DNA from: Firmicutes bacterium UBA6132
GTDB taxonomy: Bacteria; Bacillota_A; Clostridia; Tissierellales; Sedimentibacteraceae
Reading direction: 5' to 3'
Assembly (NCBI GenBank): GCA_002435835.1
Contig: DIVM01000088.1
Coordinates: 1-42,899, forward strand
DNA length: 42,899 nucleotides
The notes beneath the pieces are model-generated. The model worked only from the letters and a program-made list of their open reading frames with translations. It did not search any database and had not been told where the DNA came from. Within the stretch, counting starts at the first letter, position 1. Each line of letters opens with the position of its first letter. Positions 42,592-42,899 of the stretch are shown piece after piece. Both the position numbers and the translations under genes were made by a program.

Positions 42592-42899
42592 ATGCCAGGA
42601 TTTCATACTTTAACATCAGGAATGCTTACTCAACAAAGAAAAATAGATATATCAAGCAATAATATTTCTAACATCAATACATCCGGTTATAAAAAGGAAC
42701 AATCAGTAACAACTAATTTTGGAAATTTACTTATACATAAGATGGAGCAAAGTGGAATACATCAAACAGCAACACCTATTGGTAATGTTTCGCTAATTAA
42801 AACTATTGGGGAAAATAATACAATACATTCACAAGGAACCTTAGAAGAAACAGGATTATTAACAGATTTTGCTATTATGGGTTCAGGTTTTTTTAAAAT
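42592..42899 (+). CDS. FlgF/FlgG-type rod protein, partial
   Basis: The first 102 codons of a hook/rod family protein, running off the window edge. The N-terminus MPGFHTLTSGMLTQQRKIDISSNNISNINTSGYKKEQSV is the conserved rod helix, and LTDFAIMGSGFF is the usual start of the next domain (DxAIxGxGFF). Its place after the sigma factor gene fits the distal rod genes (FlgF/FlgG, FlhO/FlhP in Bacillus); which of the two it is cannot be decided. GGGGTGA lies four bases before the ATG. Confidence 0.88.
   Translation, partial: MPGFHTLTSGMLTQQRKIDISSNNISNINTSGYKKEQSVTTNFGNLLIHKMEQSGIHQTATPIGNVSLIKTIGENNTIHSQGTLEETGLLTDFAIMGSGFFK

Overview
The window looks like part of the chromosome of an AT-rich anaerobic Gram-positive bacterium of the Clostridia or a neighbouring class. 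The evidence is the very low GC content, strong GGAGG-type ribosome sites, the Firmicutes-type order of flagellar genes (flgBC-fliEFGHIJK-flgD-flgE-flbD-motAB-fliM-fliY), and a purine-degradation cluster known from purinolytic and gut anaerobes. Every gene I can support lies on the + strand. I cannot name a genus.

Region 1 (about 50-14975) is a selenium-linked anaerobic purine / uric acid degradation cluster: ygeW (knotted carbamoyltransferase), ygeY (M20 hydrolase), a shortened ygfK, arcC/yqeA (carbamate kinase), ssnA (amidohydrolase), hydA/hyuA (cyclic-amide hydrolase), xdhD (molybdenum hydroxylase), an NCS2 purine permease, and the molybdenum hydroxylase maturation genes yqeC, mocA (ygfJ) and yqeB. 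The expected logic is import of the purine, molybdenum/Fe-S redox chemistry on the ring, hydrolytic opening by SsnA and HydA, trimming by YgeY and YgeW, and ATP recovery from carbamoyl phosphate by ArcC. ygeX (diaminopropionate ammonia-lyase) is not in the window. Both redox proteins lack flavin modules: YgfK is missing its central FAD/NAD(P)H domain, and XdhD has no FAD subunit beside it.

Region 2 (about 14976-21631) starts after an intrinsic terminator. It holds a ParA-type ATPase, a ComFB-family protein, two CheW adaptors, and the late flagellar set flgM-flgN-flgK-flgL plus a DUF6470 (YviE-like) gene. Good SigD (sigma-28) promoter matches precede the first cheW and flgM.

Region 3 (about 21632-42899) begins with a c-di-GMP-I (GEMM-I) riboswitch whose 3' arm can pair with the 5' arm of an intrinsic terminator. 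This predicts a c-di-GMP OFF switch in front of the large early flagellar operon: flgB, flgC, fliE-fliK, flgD, a TIGR02530-type gene, flgE, flbD, motA, motB, fliM, fliY, cheY, fliO, fliP, fliQ, fliR, flhB, flhA, the sigma factor gene sigD/fliA, and the start of a rod gene cut by the window edge. A pair of strong hairpins sits between flgE and flbD. flhF, flhG, fliL, fliW and csrA are absent from their usual places. I found no tRNA, rRNA, CRISPR array or insertion sequence.
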